In this document: in pieces, positions 22,307-31,500 of the stretch
Numbering within the stretch: position 1 is the stretch's first letter
How the letters are laid out: the number at the start of each line of letters is the position of its first letter
Origin: Bradyrhizobium sp. RP6
GTDB lineage: Bacteria > Pseudomonadota > Alphaproteobacteria > Rhizobiales > Xanthobacteraceae
Direction of reading: 5' to 3'
NCBI RefSeq assembly: GCF_003837805.1
Contig: NZ_RQIT01000025.1
Location: forward strand, 1-64,000
Length of the DNA: 64,000 bases
The notes under the pieces: generated by a model
What the model was told of the DNA's origin: nothing
The model's input: only the letters and a program-made list of their open reading frames with translations
Database searches by the model: none
Translations under genes and position numbers: made by a program

Positions 22307-25300
22307 GCTGTACTCGCCCCATGAAGATGATCGATATTGGGCGGCGATGTTTCAGGCATGAACGCCGCCTCGGACCCATGCAATTCCCCGGCCTGGTCGT
22401 GATGACCGACGAAGTCTGAGAGATGATCCAGCAGCGTGCTGTGCTGTGAGCCCTGCGAAGCATCATCCTTGAAATGAAATGACTCGCCCAACGGTAGCGT
22501 CTCGCCTGCAAGCGTATGGCTGGCACCTCCGGTCGATGACTTCACAAGGCTTGGATTGGACGTCGTGTCTGCCGTTTCATCGCTGCTGCGACCGTGGGCA
22601 TGAGGCGCGCCCGCCTGGTAGGCGATTCCCGGTGGCGGGACGTCGTGGCTTCCGGCCTCGCTCCCCAGCGCAAGCCCGTGCCCGACGTGCTGTTCGGCGA
22701 CAACGTGGCCAAAATTCAGCGCAGAGATCGCGATGTCAGCCAGCTGGCCGCTGCCGGCAACCGCGCCGTCCTTGCCAGCCGTCGAGGCTGTGTCGAGTAC
22801 CGTCAAGTGGTCGAAGACGAAGTGGACATCCGCCGGTGCGGCGATATGTTGCGAGATCGCAGACAGGCCGCTGGCCGAGGCCGTTGCCGGATCAGTGTGC
22901 TGCGCTTCGGTCGTTGGCGTTTGCACCGCGGCTGAACTGGAGAGGCTCGAATATTCAGTTTGTTCGATCATGTCCCAGCTTGGGTCCAGGCTGTGGGCCG
23001 GCTCGCTTGCCTCGATGGGCAAACTCGCGTCGGCAAGGAGCGTGCTGGCGCCGGTTCCCGAGTCGGACGAGGTCCCGGATATGTCGGTCATCACAGCAGC
23101 CGCATCACTCTCCACGGTTGCGGTGGGGTCGATGAGCTCGCTGGCAGCCGCCATGACAGGTGGTGCCGCCGGCGCCAGGATGAAGTCCGACGCGTCGATG
23201 GTTGCGATGCCCTGCAAATGGATTTCGAGCAGACTGGAATCGCCGACGTGCAGGGTCTGGTCCGTTGGATTGACGTACACGATCGTTTCATTCGCCGCGC
23301 TGTCATAGAACCAGGCAATCGTATGTGCCGGCACCGCGGTGCTGGTTGAGCTCAACGCCAGGATGGCGAACCCGAGCGCGCCAAACGCGGTCAAGTCGAT
23401 CTTGTCCGCTCCCGATGCGAAGTCGGTGATGGTGTCGAATTGGTTTGTGTTGGAATCCGCGACGAACAAATAAGCGAAACGGTCGTTCCCATTGCTGCCA
23501 GTGAGCTGGTCCGCACCAAATCCACCGGTTATGGTGTCGGCGCCGTTGTTGCCGTTGATTGTATCGTTGCCCGAGCCGCCGAAGATCGTGTCGTCTCCAT
23601 CGTTGCCTTTGATGGTGTCATTGCCTGATCCGCTGTAGAGAACGTCGCCTTTGCCGGTGCCGTTAACGACATCGCTGCCGGCTCCCGCGTAGATGATCTG
23701 ACCTGTGTCGCCGCCGCCCGCGATGGTTTCGCTTCCCGGCGTTCCATACACGTAGGGAGGATCGGAAATCACGGCGGATCCGGTAGCCAAATTATCGAAA
23801 TCGTTGGGATCTGCGTCGCTGGCACCATGAATGGCAATGGTCACCGCCTGCGTCGTGCCATCGATCGAAGTCACGGTGAAAGTGTCGGTCAACGTGTCAC
23901 CGGGCTCGAGTGCCTGAACCACGCTATTGTTGTTGTCGAGCGTGTAAGTCCATACGCCGCTCGCGGTCATCGTGAAGGTGCCGTATCCGTCGTCGCTGGC
24001 CGTCGGCGAAGAGACCGCGGTGAAAGTATTCGGCGAGTTATCGACGTCTGTATCGGTGAGCGTGCCGGTCGCGATGGGGGTGCCGGGTGAGAAAGTTCCT
24101 GCCTCGTTCACCGAGCCGGTCGTGGCGCCGGAAATGATGGCTGCGTCATTGGTGCCGTTGATGGTGACCGTTACCACCTGCGGCGTGCCGTCGACGGTTG
24201 TCACCGTAAAACTGTCAGTGAGCGTGTCGCGGACATTGAGTGCCTGCACCGCGCCACTGGCGTTGTCCAGCGTGTAGGTCCACACGCCGGCGGCGGTTAT
24301 CGTAAAAGTGCCATAACCGCTGATGCTGGCCTTGGGCGACGTTACTGCCGTGAAGGTATTGGAAGGATTATCGAGGTCAGCCGCGAGGAGCGTGCCGCTT
24401 GCGCTCGGAGCGCCGGGTGTCGCATTGGAAACGCCTCCGGCTTCGGTCACCGAGCCGGTGGTCATGCCGGAAATGACGGCAGCGTCGTTGGTGCCGTGGA
24501 TGGTGACCGTCACCACTTGAGCGGTGCCGTCCAGCGTGGTCACCGTAAAACTGTCGGTCAGTATCTCGTCTGCATTGAGCGCCTGCACTGCCCCGTTGAC
24601 GTTGTCGAGCGTATAGATCCACACGCCCGCTGCCGTCATGGTGAAAGTGCCATAGCCCGCCTCGCTTGCCTTGGGCAAGCTGACGGGCGTAAAGGTGTTT
24701 GCGGTGGTGTCGACGTCAACGTCGGTGAGCGTGCCAGTCGTGGTCGGCGTGCCGGGGTTTGCATTGGCGGTGCCGCCAGCTTCGATCACGGTGCCGGTCG
24801 TCTCGCCGGAGATGATCGCCGCGTCGCTGGTCCCGTGGATGGTGATTGTCACCACCTGGGGGGTGCCTCCGATGGAGGTCACCGTAAAGCTGTCGGTCAG
24901 CGTCTCGCCGGCATTGAGTGCCTGTACGGCCGCATTGGCGTTGTCCAAAGTGTAGCTCCACACGCCGGCAGCGGTCATCGTGAAGGTACCATAGCCATTG
25001 GTGCTCGCGGTTGGCGAGCTCACGGCGGTGAACGTATTGGGCGGATCGTCGACATCGGTGTCGGTGAGGGTGCCGGTCGCCAGCGGCATGCCGGGCGTTC
25101 CGTTGGCGATGCCGCCAGCCTCGATGGTCGAGCCGGTCGTGGTGCCAGCGATGATTGCGGCGTCGTTGACACCGTTAATGATGACCGTGAACGTCTGATT
25201 GACAGAGGTTAGTCCGTCGGAGGCAGTGATGACGAAGCCCTCCGTCGTGGGCGCCTTCAGCGCGTTGATTGCTGCGCTGTCAGGCACGAACGTGTAGGCG

Positions 25301-26382
25301 CCGCTCGTGCTGTTGACGTAGAGCACCCCGTAGGGGCTCGCCTTCGACAGATCGTACGTCACTCCGCCCACGACCGTATTGCCAGGATTTGCCCCGACGA
25401 CGCCGAAGCTCAGCTGGCCACCGCCGCTAGTGCTACTGGCACTGAAGGTTCCCGTCGTCGCCGTGAATGTGTCAAACACGACCGTGTCGAGCTCGGTTGG
25501 CCCAGCCCCGGTGCTGAGAATCGGCGGTACAGGGTCCACCAGCGCGAAAGTGATGAGTGGCGACGTGTTCGGCAAGATCTGCAGCGCGGGCGCCTCCGGC
25601 TGAATGAAATTGATCGGCTGCAGTGGCTGGGATTTGACGAAGAAAGGCGTGCTCGAGCCACGCGGCCCTTGTTCTCCTAGATTGGCGAGCACGTCCTGTT
25701 GCGCGGCACGCAGCTCCTCCATGCGCCCAGCTGTGTTCGCGACCTGATTGACACTGATCGTCGATCCCACCTTCTTGAGGACGATCGTCTCGCCGGGATC
25801 TTCGACGATGATGTGTCGCGGGATCCGCTCCTTGGTCACGAGCTCAAATGCACCGTGCGCAAGGTCCTTGTAGGTGATGGAGTCGTCATCCAGAAATGTG
25901 ACATCCGGATCTGCGGCTTCGGCATCTTGCGCGACCGAGAAGGTCAATGCCGCAAGCGTCAGCATCCCAAAACCGCCAGCGTGGCTCCTGGTGCGAATGC
26001 CAGCGATTGGCGTATTCAGCTGGAGCGATCCGGCTTCCCTCAGCCGGCCGGGTGCGAAACTGAAGCTCCCACGGGTCACGTCGAACAGGGCTGTCGGTGT
26101 CCTGCCTTCGACTGCGAAGATGAATTCGCTCAGCGCTACGTGAGCGTCGCAGAAGATGTTGAACAGAGTGCCGTCGATGAAGTGCAGCGTGATCTGTCCG
26201 TCGGCATCGGTCTCTAGCACGTCTCCGCGGCAGATAGGCGCACCGGCTACCGCCTGTGCGGCGACGCCGCTCGCCTGGGTGAGCGCAACGCAGCCGGTCA
26301 CTGTATGAATATGGCCGATGCGTTCGACGGGCAGGGCCGTGTGAGCCCCGGTGCCAACCTGGATGTCGGATGTAGCTAACAT
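22273..26382 (-). CDS. giant FecR-domain / VCBS-repeat / RTX secreted protein, 1369 residues
   Basis: A multidomain surface or secreted protein. There is no signal peptide. Residues about 40-125 form a FecR-like domain (RGDVLETDADGQITLHFIDG, then TLFNIF). After a linker, residues about 399-855 are four VCBS repeats of roughly 110 residues, each with YGTFTMTAAGVWTYTLDN and VQALNAGETLTDSFTVT. Residues about 877-975 are RTX calcium-binding nonapeptides (GGSGNDTINGNNGADTITGG), then DTITDFASGADKIDLTAFG as in type I secretion targets. The last 190 residues are His-rich. The likely role is adhesion or biofilm via a type I secretion system. No such transporter genes are adjacent, so the exporter must be elsewhere. 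It diverges from a small FecR gene. Confidence 0.88.
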   Translation of the reverse strand: MLATSDIQVGTGAHTALPVERIGHIHTVTGCVALTQASGVAAQAVAGAPICRGDVLETDADGQITLHFIDGTLFNIFCDAHVALSEFIFAVEGRTPTALFDVTRGSFSFAPGRLREAGSLQLNTPIAGIRTRSHAGGFGMLTLAALTFSVAQDAEAADPDVTFLDDDSITYKDLAHGAFELVTKERIPRHIIVEDPGETIVLKKVGSTISVNQVANTAGRMEELRAAQQDVLANLGEQGPRGSSTPFFVKSQPLQPINFIQPEAPALQILPNTSPLITFALVDPVPPILSTGAGPTELDTVVFDTFTATTGTFSASSTSGGGQLSFGVVGANPGNTVVGGVTYDLSKASPYGVLYVNSTSGAYTFVPDSAAINALKAPTTEGFVITASDGLTSVNQTFTVIINGVNDAAIIAGTTTGSTIEAGGIANGTPGMPLATGTLTDTDVDDPPNTFTAVSSPTASTNGYGTFTMTAAGVWSYTLDNANAAVQALNAGETLTDSFTVTSIGGTPQVVTITIHGTSDAAIISGETTGTVIEAGGTANANPGTPTTTGTLTDVDVDTTANTFTPVSLPKASEAGYGTFTMTAAGVWIYTLDNVNGAVQALNADEILTDSFTVTTLDGTAQVVTVTIHGTNDAAVISGMTTGSVTEAGGVSNATPGAPSASGTLLAADLDNPSNTFTAVTSPKASISGYGTFTITAAGVWTYTLDNASGAVQALNVRDTLTDSFTVTTVDGTPQVVTVTINGTNDAAIISGATTGSVNEAGTFSPGTPIATGTLTDTDVDNSPNTFTAVSSPTASDDGYGTFTMTASGVWTYTLDNNNSVVQALEPGDTLTDTFTVTSIDGTTQAVTIAIHGASDADPNDFDNLATGSAVISDPPYVYGTPGSETIAGGGDTGQIIYAGAGSDVVNGTGKGDVLYSGSGNDTIKGNDGDDTIFGGSGNDTINGNNGADTITGGFGADQLTGSNGNDRFAYLFVADSNTNQFDTITDFASGADKIDLTAFGALGFAILALSSTSTAVPAHTIAWFYDSAANETIVYVNPTDQTLHVGDSSLLEIHLQGIATIDASDFILAPAAPPVMAAASELIDPTATVESDAAAVMTDISGTSSDSGTGASTLLADASLPIEASEPAHSLDPSWDMIEQTEYSSLSSSAAVQTPTTEAQHTDPATASASGLSAISQHIAAPADVHFVFDHLTVLDTASTAGKDGAVAGSGQLADIAISALNFGHVVAEQHVGHGLALGSEAGSHDVPPPGIAYQAGAPHAHGRSSDETADTTSNPSLVKSSTGGASHTLAGETLPLGESFHFKDDASQGSQHSTLLDHLSDFVGHHDQAGELHGSEAAFMPETSPPNIDHLHGASTAHGHVSHDLIV
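23815..25185. repeat. four tandem VCBS-encoding DNA repeats of about 330 bp
   Basis: Four consecutive units of roughly 330 bp, each encoding one VCBS domain, share phrases such as GGTGCCGTCGACGG and CACGCCGGCGGC in changing forms. The units are clearly diverged and not recent perfect copies, and they are coding repeats, not a CRISPR or satellite array. Confidence 0.85.
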
Positions 26383-26752
26383 GGCTCAAACCTCGCCTGG
26401 GTGATCGATTCAGGCTCGGCGTGCTGCCATAATATTGCTCGGGCCCTCGCCAAGGGACAAAATTTCCTGAGCGCTGGCAGCCCGAAGGCTTGCCCGCCGA
26501 AATAATCAAGTTCGATCGAGAGAGAGGCATTGCGCGCGGGACGGCGCCGCGTATCCGCCATTCCGCCGTGCCCCTCCCGCCAATGTGACTAAATTGACAA
26601 ACGAGTCGTATTTAATTTGTGGCGCTTCCATAGCGCTGGATATAAATTAGAATGATAAATAGAATTAAACAACACTTATTATTTATTGTGGCGGCGCTAC
26701 GCGGTTCGAAAGCGGGCCACCGATAGCGAGATCTTCTCAGAAAGGGGGGATC
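26383..26752. promoter_or_regulatory. AT-rich divergent region between the two FecR genes
   Basis: There is no gene in these 370 bp. From about 26585 to 26695 the sequence is very AT-rich for this genome. A possible plus-strand promoter is TTGTGG (26617-26622) and TATAAA (26641-26646) with an 18-bp spacer, about 105 bp before the small FecR gene. AAATTGACAAACGAG at 26591-26605 contains another -35-like TTGACA. Confidence 0.4.
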
Positions 26753-27403
26753 ATGTGCAGACCAGCAATAGCGACTTTGGCGACCTACGTTGTTTTGGCG
26801 CTTACCAATTTCTCGCCGAGCGTGGTTCGAGCGCAAACCGATTCCGCCAAACCCGCCGTCGCGAGCACGCCGTCAAAACCGATCGGGAAGGTGACGGCGG
26901 TCACAGGCTCGGTCACGATCGAACATGTGGGGGCAGTGGTCGTTCAGGCCAATGTCTCGAACGAGCCCGACCGGGCAAAGACGGGTGATCCCGTATATCT
27001 TGGCGATGTCGTGCTGACCGGGGCCGACGGTCGCGTCGGGATCAACTTTACCGACGGAACCTCGTTCAACCTGTCGAGCAACGCCCGTATGGCGTTGGAT
27101 CATTATGTGTATGAGCCGGAGGGCAAGGCCAATGCGACTCTATTCAGTCTCGCCAAAGGAACGTTCACTTTTGTTGCGGGCAATGTCGCAAAGACCGGGG
27201 ACATGAAGGTCGACACTCCCGTCGCCACGCTGGGGATCCGGGGCACAACGCCGCATATCGAAATTTCAGATGATGGGTCAGTCAAATTTTCGACGCTGAT
27301 CGAAGAGGGCAAAAGCAAGCTCCTGAAGAAGCCACGGGCTGCCGCGGCGGCGGAGCCCGATCGAAGCCGCAACCGCCGGCTCAATATCTGTCGTGGATGC
27401 TGA
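26753..27403 (+). CDS. secreted FecR-domain protein, 216 residues
   Basis: A periplasmic or surface protein with an N-terminal signal peptide (RPAIATLATYVVLALTNFSP, cleaved near VRAQT). The FecR domain reads KVTAVTGSVTIEHVG, then TGDPVYLGDVVLTGADGRVG and INFTDGTSFNLSSNARMALD, a stretch closely parallel to the FecR part of the divergent giant protein. The end has a Lys/Ala linker and the terminal NICRGC. FecR proteins normally relay siderophore signals, but no FecI sigma factor or receptor is nearby, so this is probably a structural or surface-sensing variant. AAGGGGGG precedes the ATG. Confidence 0.82.
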   Translation: MCRPAIATLATYVVLALTNFSPSVVRAQTDSAKPAVASTPSKPIGKVTAVTGSVTIEHVGAVVVQANVSNEPDRAKTGDPVYLGDVVLTGADGRVGINFTDGTSFNLSSNARMALDHYVYEPEGKANATLFSLAKGTFTFVAGNVAKTGDMKVDTPVATLGIRGTTPHIEISDDGSVKFSTLIEEGKSKLLKKPRAAAAAEPDRSRNRRLNICRGC

Positions 27404-27510
27404 GAAGTTTGCTCGGCCGAACTCGCCTGTGATGCCCGCGCAAATTGGGCCGCACAGACAGACTTGGACTAGATCTGCTTCAGTCTCGGAGTCTGACGCA
27501 CGGTGTGAAA

Positions 27511-28365
27511 ATGACCGCAAGAGCCGGTGTCATCAACGCAGTGATGTTCATTCTCATCATCGTACTGTCCTGCTCGTCGAGCCTCGCGCAGAAGCCAAAG
27601 AAGAGCAGTTCGCTCAAGAATGTTGAACTGTGTAACGGCTCGGATCGCTTGTTGCCCGAAGCCCGGATCGAAGGTTGCACGGCGTTTATCGATGCCGGCG
27701 AGGGGAGCGCGAACGGCTTCGCCGTCGCCCACAACAACAGGGGCAATGCCTATAGCGCTCATGCCGATTACGAACGCGCGATCGGGGATTTCGTCGAAGC
27801 GACCAAGCTCAACCCGAATTATGCGAAAGCCTTCAATAACCTCGGCGTGGCCTATCTGAGAACGGGCGCCCTCGACCTTGCTCTCGGCGCATTTGAGGAG
27901 GCGCTCAGGCTCAATCCCAATTATGGCGCTGCTTTTGCCAACCGCGCGGCAGCCTACTTGAAGAAGAATGCGTACGAGCGTGCAGTGCACGACTATGACC
28001 AGGCAATTCGCCTTGATCCGAAGCTGGAGGCGGTGTGGAGCGGACGTTGTTGGGCCCGAGCCGTTCTGGGTGCCTTGCAGACCGCGCTGGAAGATTGCGA
28101 CATGGCGCTTCGATCGGGAGCAGGCAACGCCGCGACGTACGACTCGCGCGCCCTGATAAATCTGAAAATGGGGCAATTCTCCGCAGCCGTGGACGACTAC
28201 AACTCAGCGCTGCGGTTCGCGCCCAAGCTGGCGAGCGCGCTCTACGGGCGAGGGGTTGCCAGAGCCAAGCTCGGCGATACGGATGGTAGCCAAAGCGATA
28301 TCTTGGCGGCCAGGAGGATCGACCCTGGAATCGGCGAAGCCTTTGCCCGCTATGGGGTGCCGTGA
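27511..28365 (+). CDS. secreted tetratricopeptide repeat protein
   Basis: A 284-residue protein with a signal peptide (INAVMFILIIVLSCSSSLAQ) and about five TPR units from residue 75 on (AHNNRGNAYSAHADYERAIG, AFNNLGVAYLRTGALDLALG, AFANRAAAYLKKNAYERAVH and so on). It likely acts as a periplasmic protein-binding scaffold. I chose the ATG at 27511, which begins the signal peptide; a longer in-frame start exists upstream but has no ribosome site. It follows the FecR gene on the same strand and closes the island, so the FecR and TPR proteins may act together. Confidence 0.82.
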   Translation: MTARAGVINAVMFILIIVLSCSSSLAQKPKKSSSLKNVELCNGSDRLLPEARIEGCTAFIDAGEGSANGFAVAHNNRGNAYSAHADYERAIGDFVEATKLNPNYAKAFNNLGVAYLRTGALDLALGAFEEALRLNPNYGAAFANRAAAYLKKNAYERAVHDYDQAIRLDPKLEAVWSGRCWARAVLGALQTALEDCDMALRSGAGNAATYDSRALINLKMGQFSAAVDDYNSALRFAPKLASALYGRGVARAKLGDTDGSQSDILAARRIDPGIGEAFARYGVP

Positions 28366-28501
28366 GACCGGCCGATCGCGACAGCACCCGTTTTGCGGGT
28401 GTAACAAGGCCTTAACCATCTGCGTCTCAAATGCAATCCGGCGAATCCGCCCACGCTCGATGCGGCGGCGTGCTGCCTCCACGACAAATCAAGATCTAGC
28501 A

Positions 28502-28516
28502 TTAACAAGTCCTTAA
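28502..28516 (+). promoter_or_regulatory. perfect CtrA-type box upstream of the giant TPR gene
   Basis: TTAA (28502-28505), a 7-bp spacer and TTAA (28513-28516) match the CtrA consensus exactly. A separate TTAACCAT lies at 28412-28419. The box is only 19 bp before the first ATG of the downstream frame, so the true start may be further downstream. Confidence 0.65.
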
Positions 28517-28535
28517 TTGGCGAGACCTACAGTCG

Positions 28536-31500
28536 ATGGCATGGGCCGGCCTTGATGCTGGCATGACTGTCGAAATGGAAGAACTGCCGCCAATGGCGCG
28601 AGAGGCTGCCGCTGGATTTGTGTCGCGAGCCCGCGCAGCGGCGCGGGGATTGTCGCGTCATGTCCGAAAAGCGCCCTTGCTGGCGGCCTGTTTCCTGATT
28701 GGCCTTGCGGCCCCGGCTCGCGCGGCTGATCCCGTCAGGGGCGAGGCCAGTTTTTCGGCTGGCGGCGGCTTTGCCCGTCTCGTCGTCAAGCTCGGCGAGG
28801 ACGTCCCGTCCGAGGTGACGACCGCAGGCTCCATCCTCGTCATCCGCTTCGACCGGCCCGTCGACGTTCCCGTCGACCGGATTCCGGAAGGAGCGCCCGA
28901 TTACGTCAACTCCGCCCGCCGCGACCCGGATGGGAGTGCGATCCGCCTGTCGCTGGCGCGGCGCGTCACCGTCAACACCATGAACGCCGGCGAGCGCACC
29001 TTCGTCGACCTGCTGCCCGAGGGGTGGAAGGGGCCGCCGCCGAGTCTGCCCATGGACGTGGTCAAGGAGCTCGCCGAGCGCGCACGCGTGGCCGAGCGCG
29101 CGCTGCGCGCCCAGCGCGCCGCCGCCGAGGCCAGGAAGCGTCCGCAGATCCGCGTACGTGCCTCGGTGCAGCCGACGTTCGTGCGCTTCGTGTTTGAGAT
29201 GCCCGACGGCGTCGGCGTTTCCTCCGTGCTCAACGAGCAGAAGCTCACGCTCGTCTTCAATGCCAACCTCAATTTCGACCTCGCGGACGCGGTCGTCGCA
29301 GCGCCGCCGAACGTCGCCTCGATCAAGCAGAAGGCCGACATCGACCAGACGAATGTCGAAATCGCGCTGATCGGCGATTCAGACGTGCATTCGTTCCGCG
29401 ACGAGAAGAACTACGTCGTCGATGTCGCCTTCCAGCCCGAAAAGGGCAAGACGGCCGCGACGCCTGAGGCGGTGATCGCCCAGATGAAGCCCGCCGGTCA
29501 CGGACCGGAGCCTGCGCCGGAAAAACCGGCGGCCGAGAAGCCGAAGGACTCCCGCAGTGAGATCGCGCCGCCGACCTCCGAGACGATCGCGCGCGAAGCC
29601 AAGATCGACATCAGGCCCGAGGTGAAGCCGGAAGCGCCCGTCGCGCCGCCATCCACCGAGGCGCCGAAACCGGCAGCCGCTCCCGCGATCGAAGCTGCGC
29701 CTGCTCCGCAAGTGCCCAGGGAAGCTGCGAAGCCGGCACCGCCCGCTCCCGAAGCTGCGGCGGCGGTCGCCACGCCGGCGCCGGCCGACGCGCCGAAAGA
29801 GGCCGCGAAGGAGCCGGTCAAGGAAGCTGTCAAGGCTGCGCTCGCGGCCACGGACACGCCGCAGCCCGCCGTCGCCGGTGTCGATGCGCGCCGCGACAGC
29901 GACGGCTTGCGCGTGACGTTCCCGCTTCAGGTCGCAACGCCGGCGGCGGCGTTCCGCCGCGGCGACACGGTATGGCTGGTGTTCGATACGCCGAAGCGGA
30001 TCGATGTCGAGGCGATCCGCACCAGGGGCGGCGCGATGATCGGCGAGGTCGGCCGCATCCCGCTCGACAAGGGGCAGGCGGTGCGCATCCGTCTCACCCG
30101 TCCGCTGGTCTACTCGCTGACGAGCGAGGAGGTCGGCAAGGAGACCAACTGGCTGTTGACGCTCGCCGACAAGATCCAGGCGACGCCGCTGCCGCTGATG
30201 ATGTCGCGCAACATCACCGATCCGGCGCTCGCCAACATCGCGATTCCCTTCGCCAATCCGGGCCTCCTGCACAAGCTCACCGACCCCGATGCCGGCGATA
30301 CCCTCTATGTCGTCACCGCGCAGCGGCCGGTGCGCGGCTTCATCAAGCGGCAGGACCTCGTCGATCTTTCGCTCCTGGAATCCGCGCACGGCATCGCGAT
30401 CCGGCCCAACTCCGACGAGGTCGGCATCGAGGTCGGCTCCGACAAGGTGATTGTCGGCAAGAAGGGAGGATTGACGCTCTCGCCGGTCGACATCTCGGCC
30501 GAGCGGGCGCCGACCGCGGTGCGCCCGATCTTCAGCCCGGAAGGCTGGCGCAAGGGCCAGTCGGAAAACTTCATGGCGCGCCAGAGCGAACTGATGATGG
30601 CGATCTCGGCGGTCGAACCGGCGTTGCGTTCGCTGCCGCGGCTCGACCTCGCGCAGTTCTACATGTCGCGCGCCATGTATCACGAGGCCAAGGCCGTGAC
30701 AGACGTGATGCTGACAGATCCCCTCAACAAGGAGGAGAGTGGTGCGCTGATCATGCATGCGATCGCAAGCATCCTGATCGGCCGGCCGGCGCAGGGCCTG
30801 AAGGACCTCGCCAATCCCGTGATCGGCAACAGCCACGATTCCCAGCTCTGGAAGGCGCTCGCCTATGCGCGCCAGGGCAAATGGGCGGACGCGCGCGAGA
30901 AGTTCAAGAACGTCGAATTCGCCATCGCCTCTCTGCCGCTCGACATCCAGCGCATCGTGACGATGGACGCGATGCGCGCCTCGCTCGAGGTGAAGGACTA
31001 TGCCGGCGCCTCCAAGCGCCGCAGCGAGCTCGAGGTGGTCGGTGTCCCGCCTGAGGCTGCGCCCGGATTCGCCGTGCTGCGCGGCCGGCTTGCCGAGGCG
31101 CTCGGCCACGACAAGGATGCGCTGGACGACTACAAGTTCGCGGTCGCCTCGAGCGACCGGCAGGCTGCGGCCGAGGCCAAGCAGCTCGACGTCGCACTGC
31201 GTCAGAAGCGCGACGAGATCAGCAAGGAAGAGGCGCTGCGCGAACTCGAGACGTTGTCGATGACCTGGCGCGGCGACACGATCGAGGTCAAGACGCTCCA
31301 GATGCTGTCGCAGCTGTATGCCGAGAACGGGCGTTACCGGGATGCGCTCACCGCCGCGCGCACCGCGACGAGGCTTCAGCCGAACGCGGAAGCCTCGCGT
31401 CAGGCTCAGGATCTCGCCTCCGAGCTGTTCACGCAGCTCTTCCTCGGGCCGAAGGGCGACGAACTGCCGCCGGTCGAGGCGCTCGGGATGTTCTATGAGT

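Noticed and set aside
23460..25185. A CRISPR-like array, suggested by regular repeats
   Set aside because: The repeats are about 330 bp VCBS-coding units and RTX nonapeptide codons with continuous reading frame, not short repeats with spacers.
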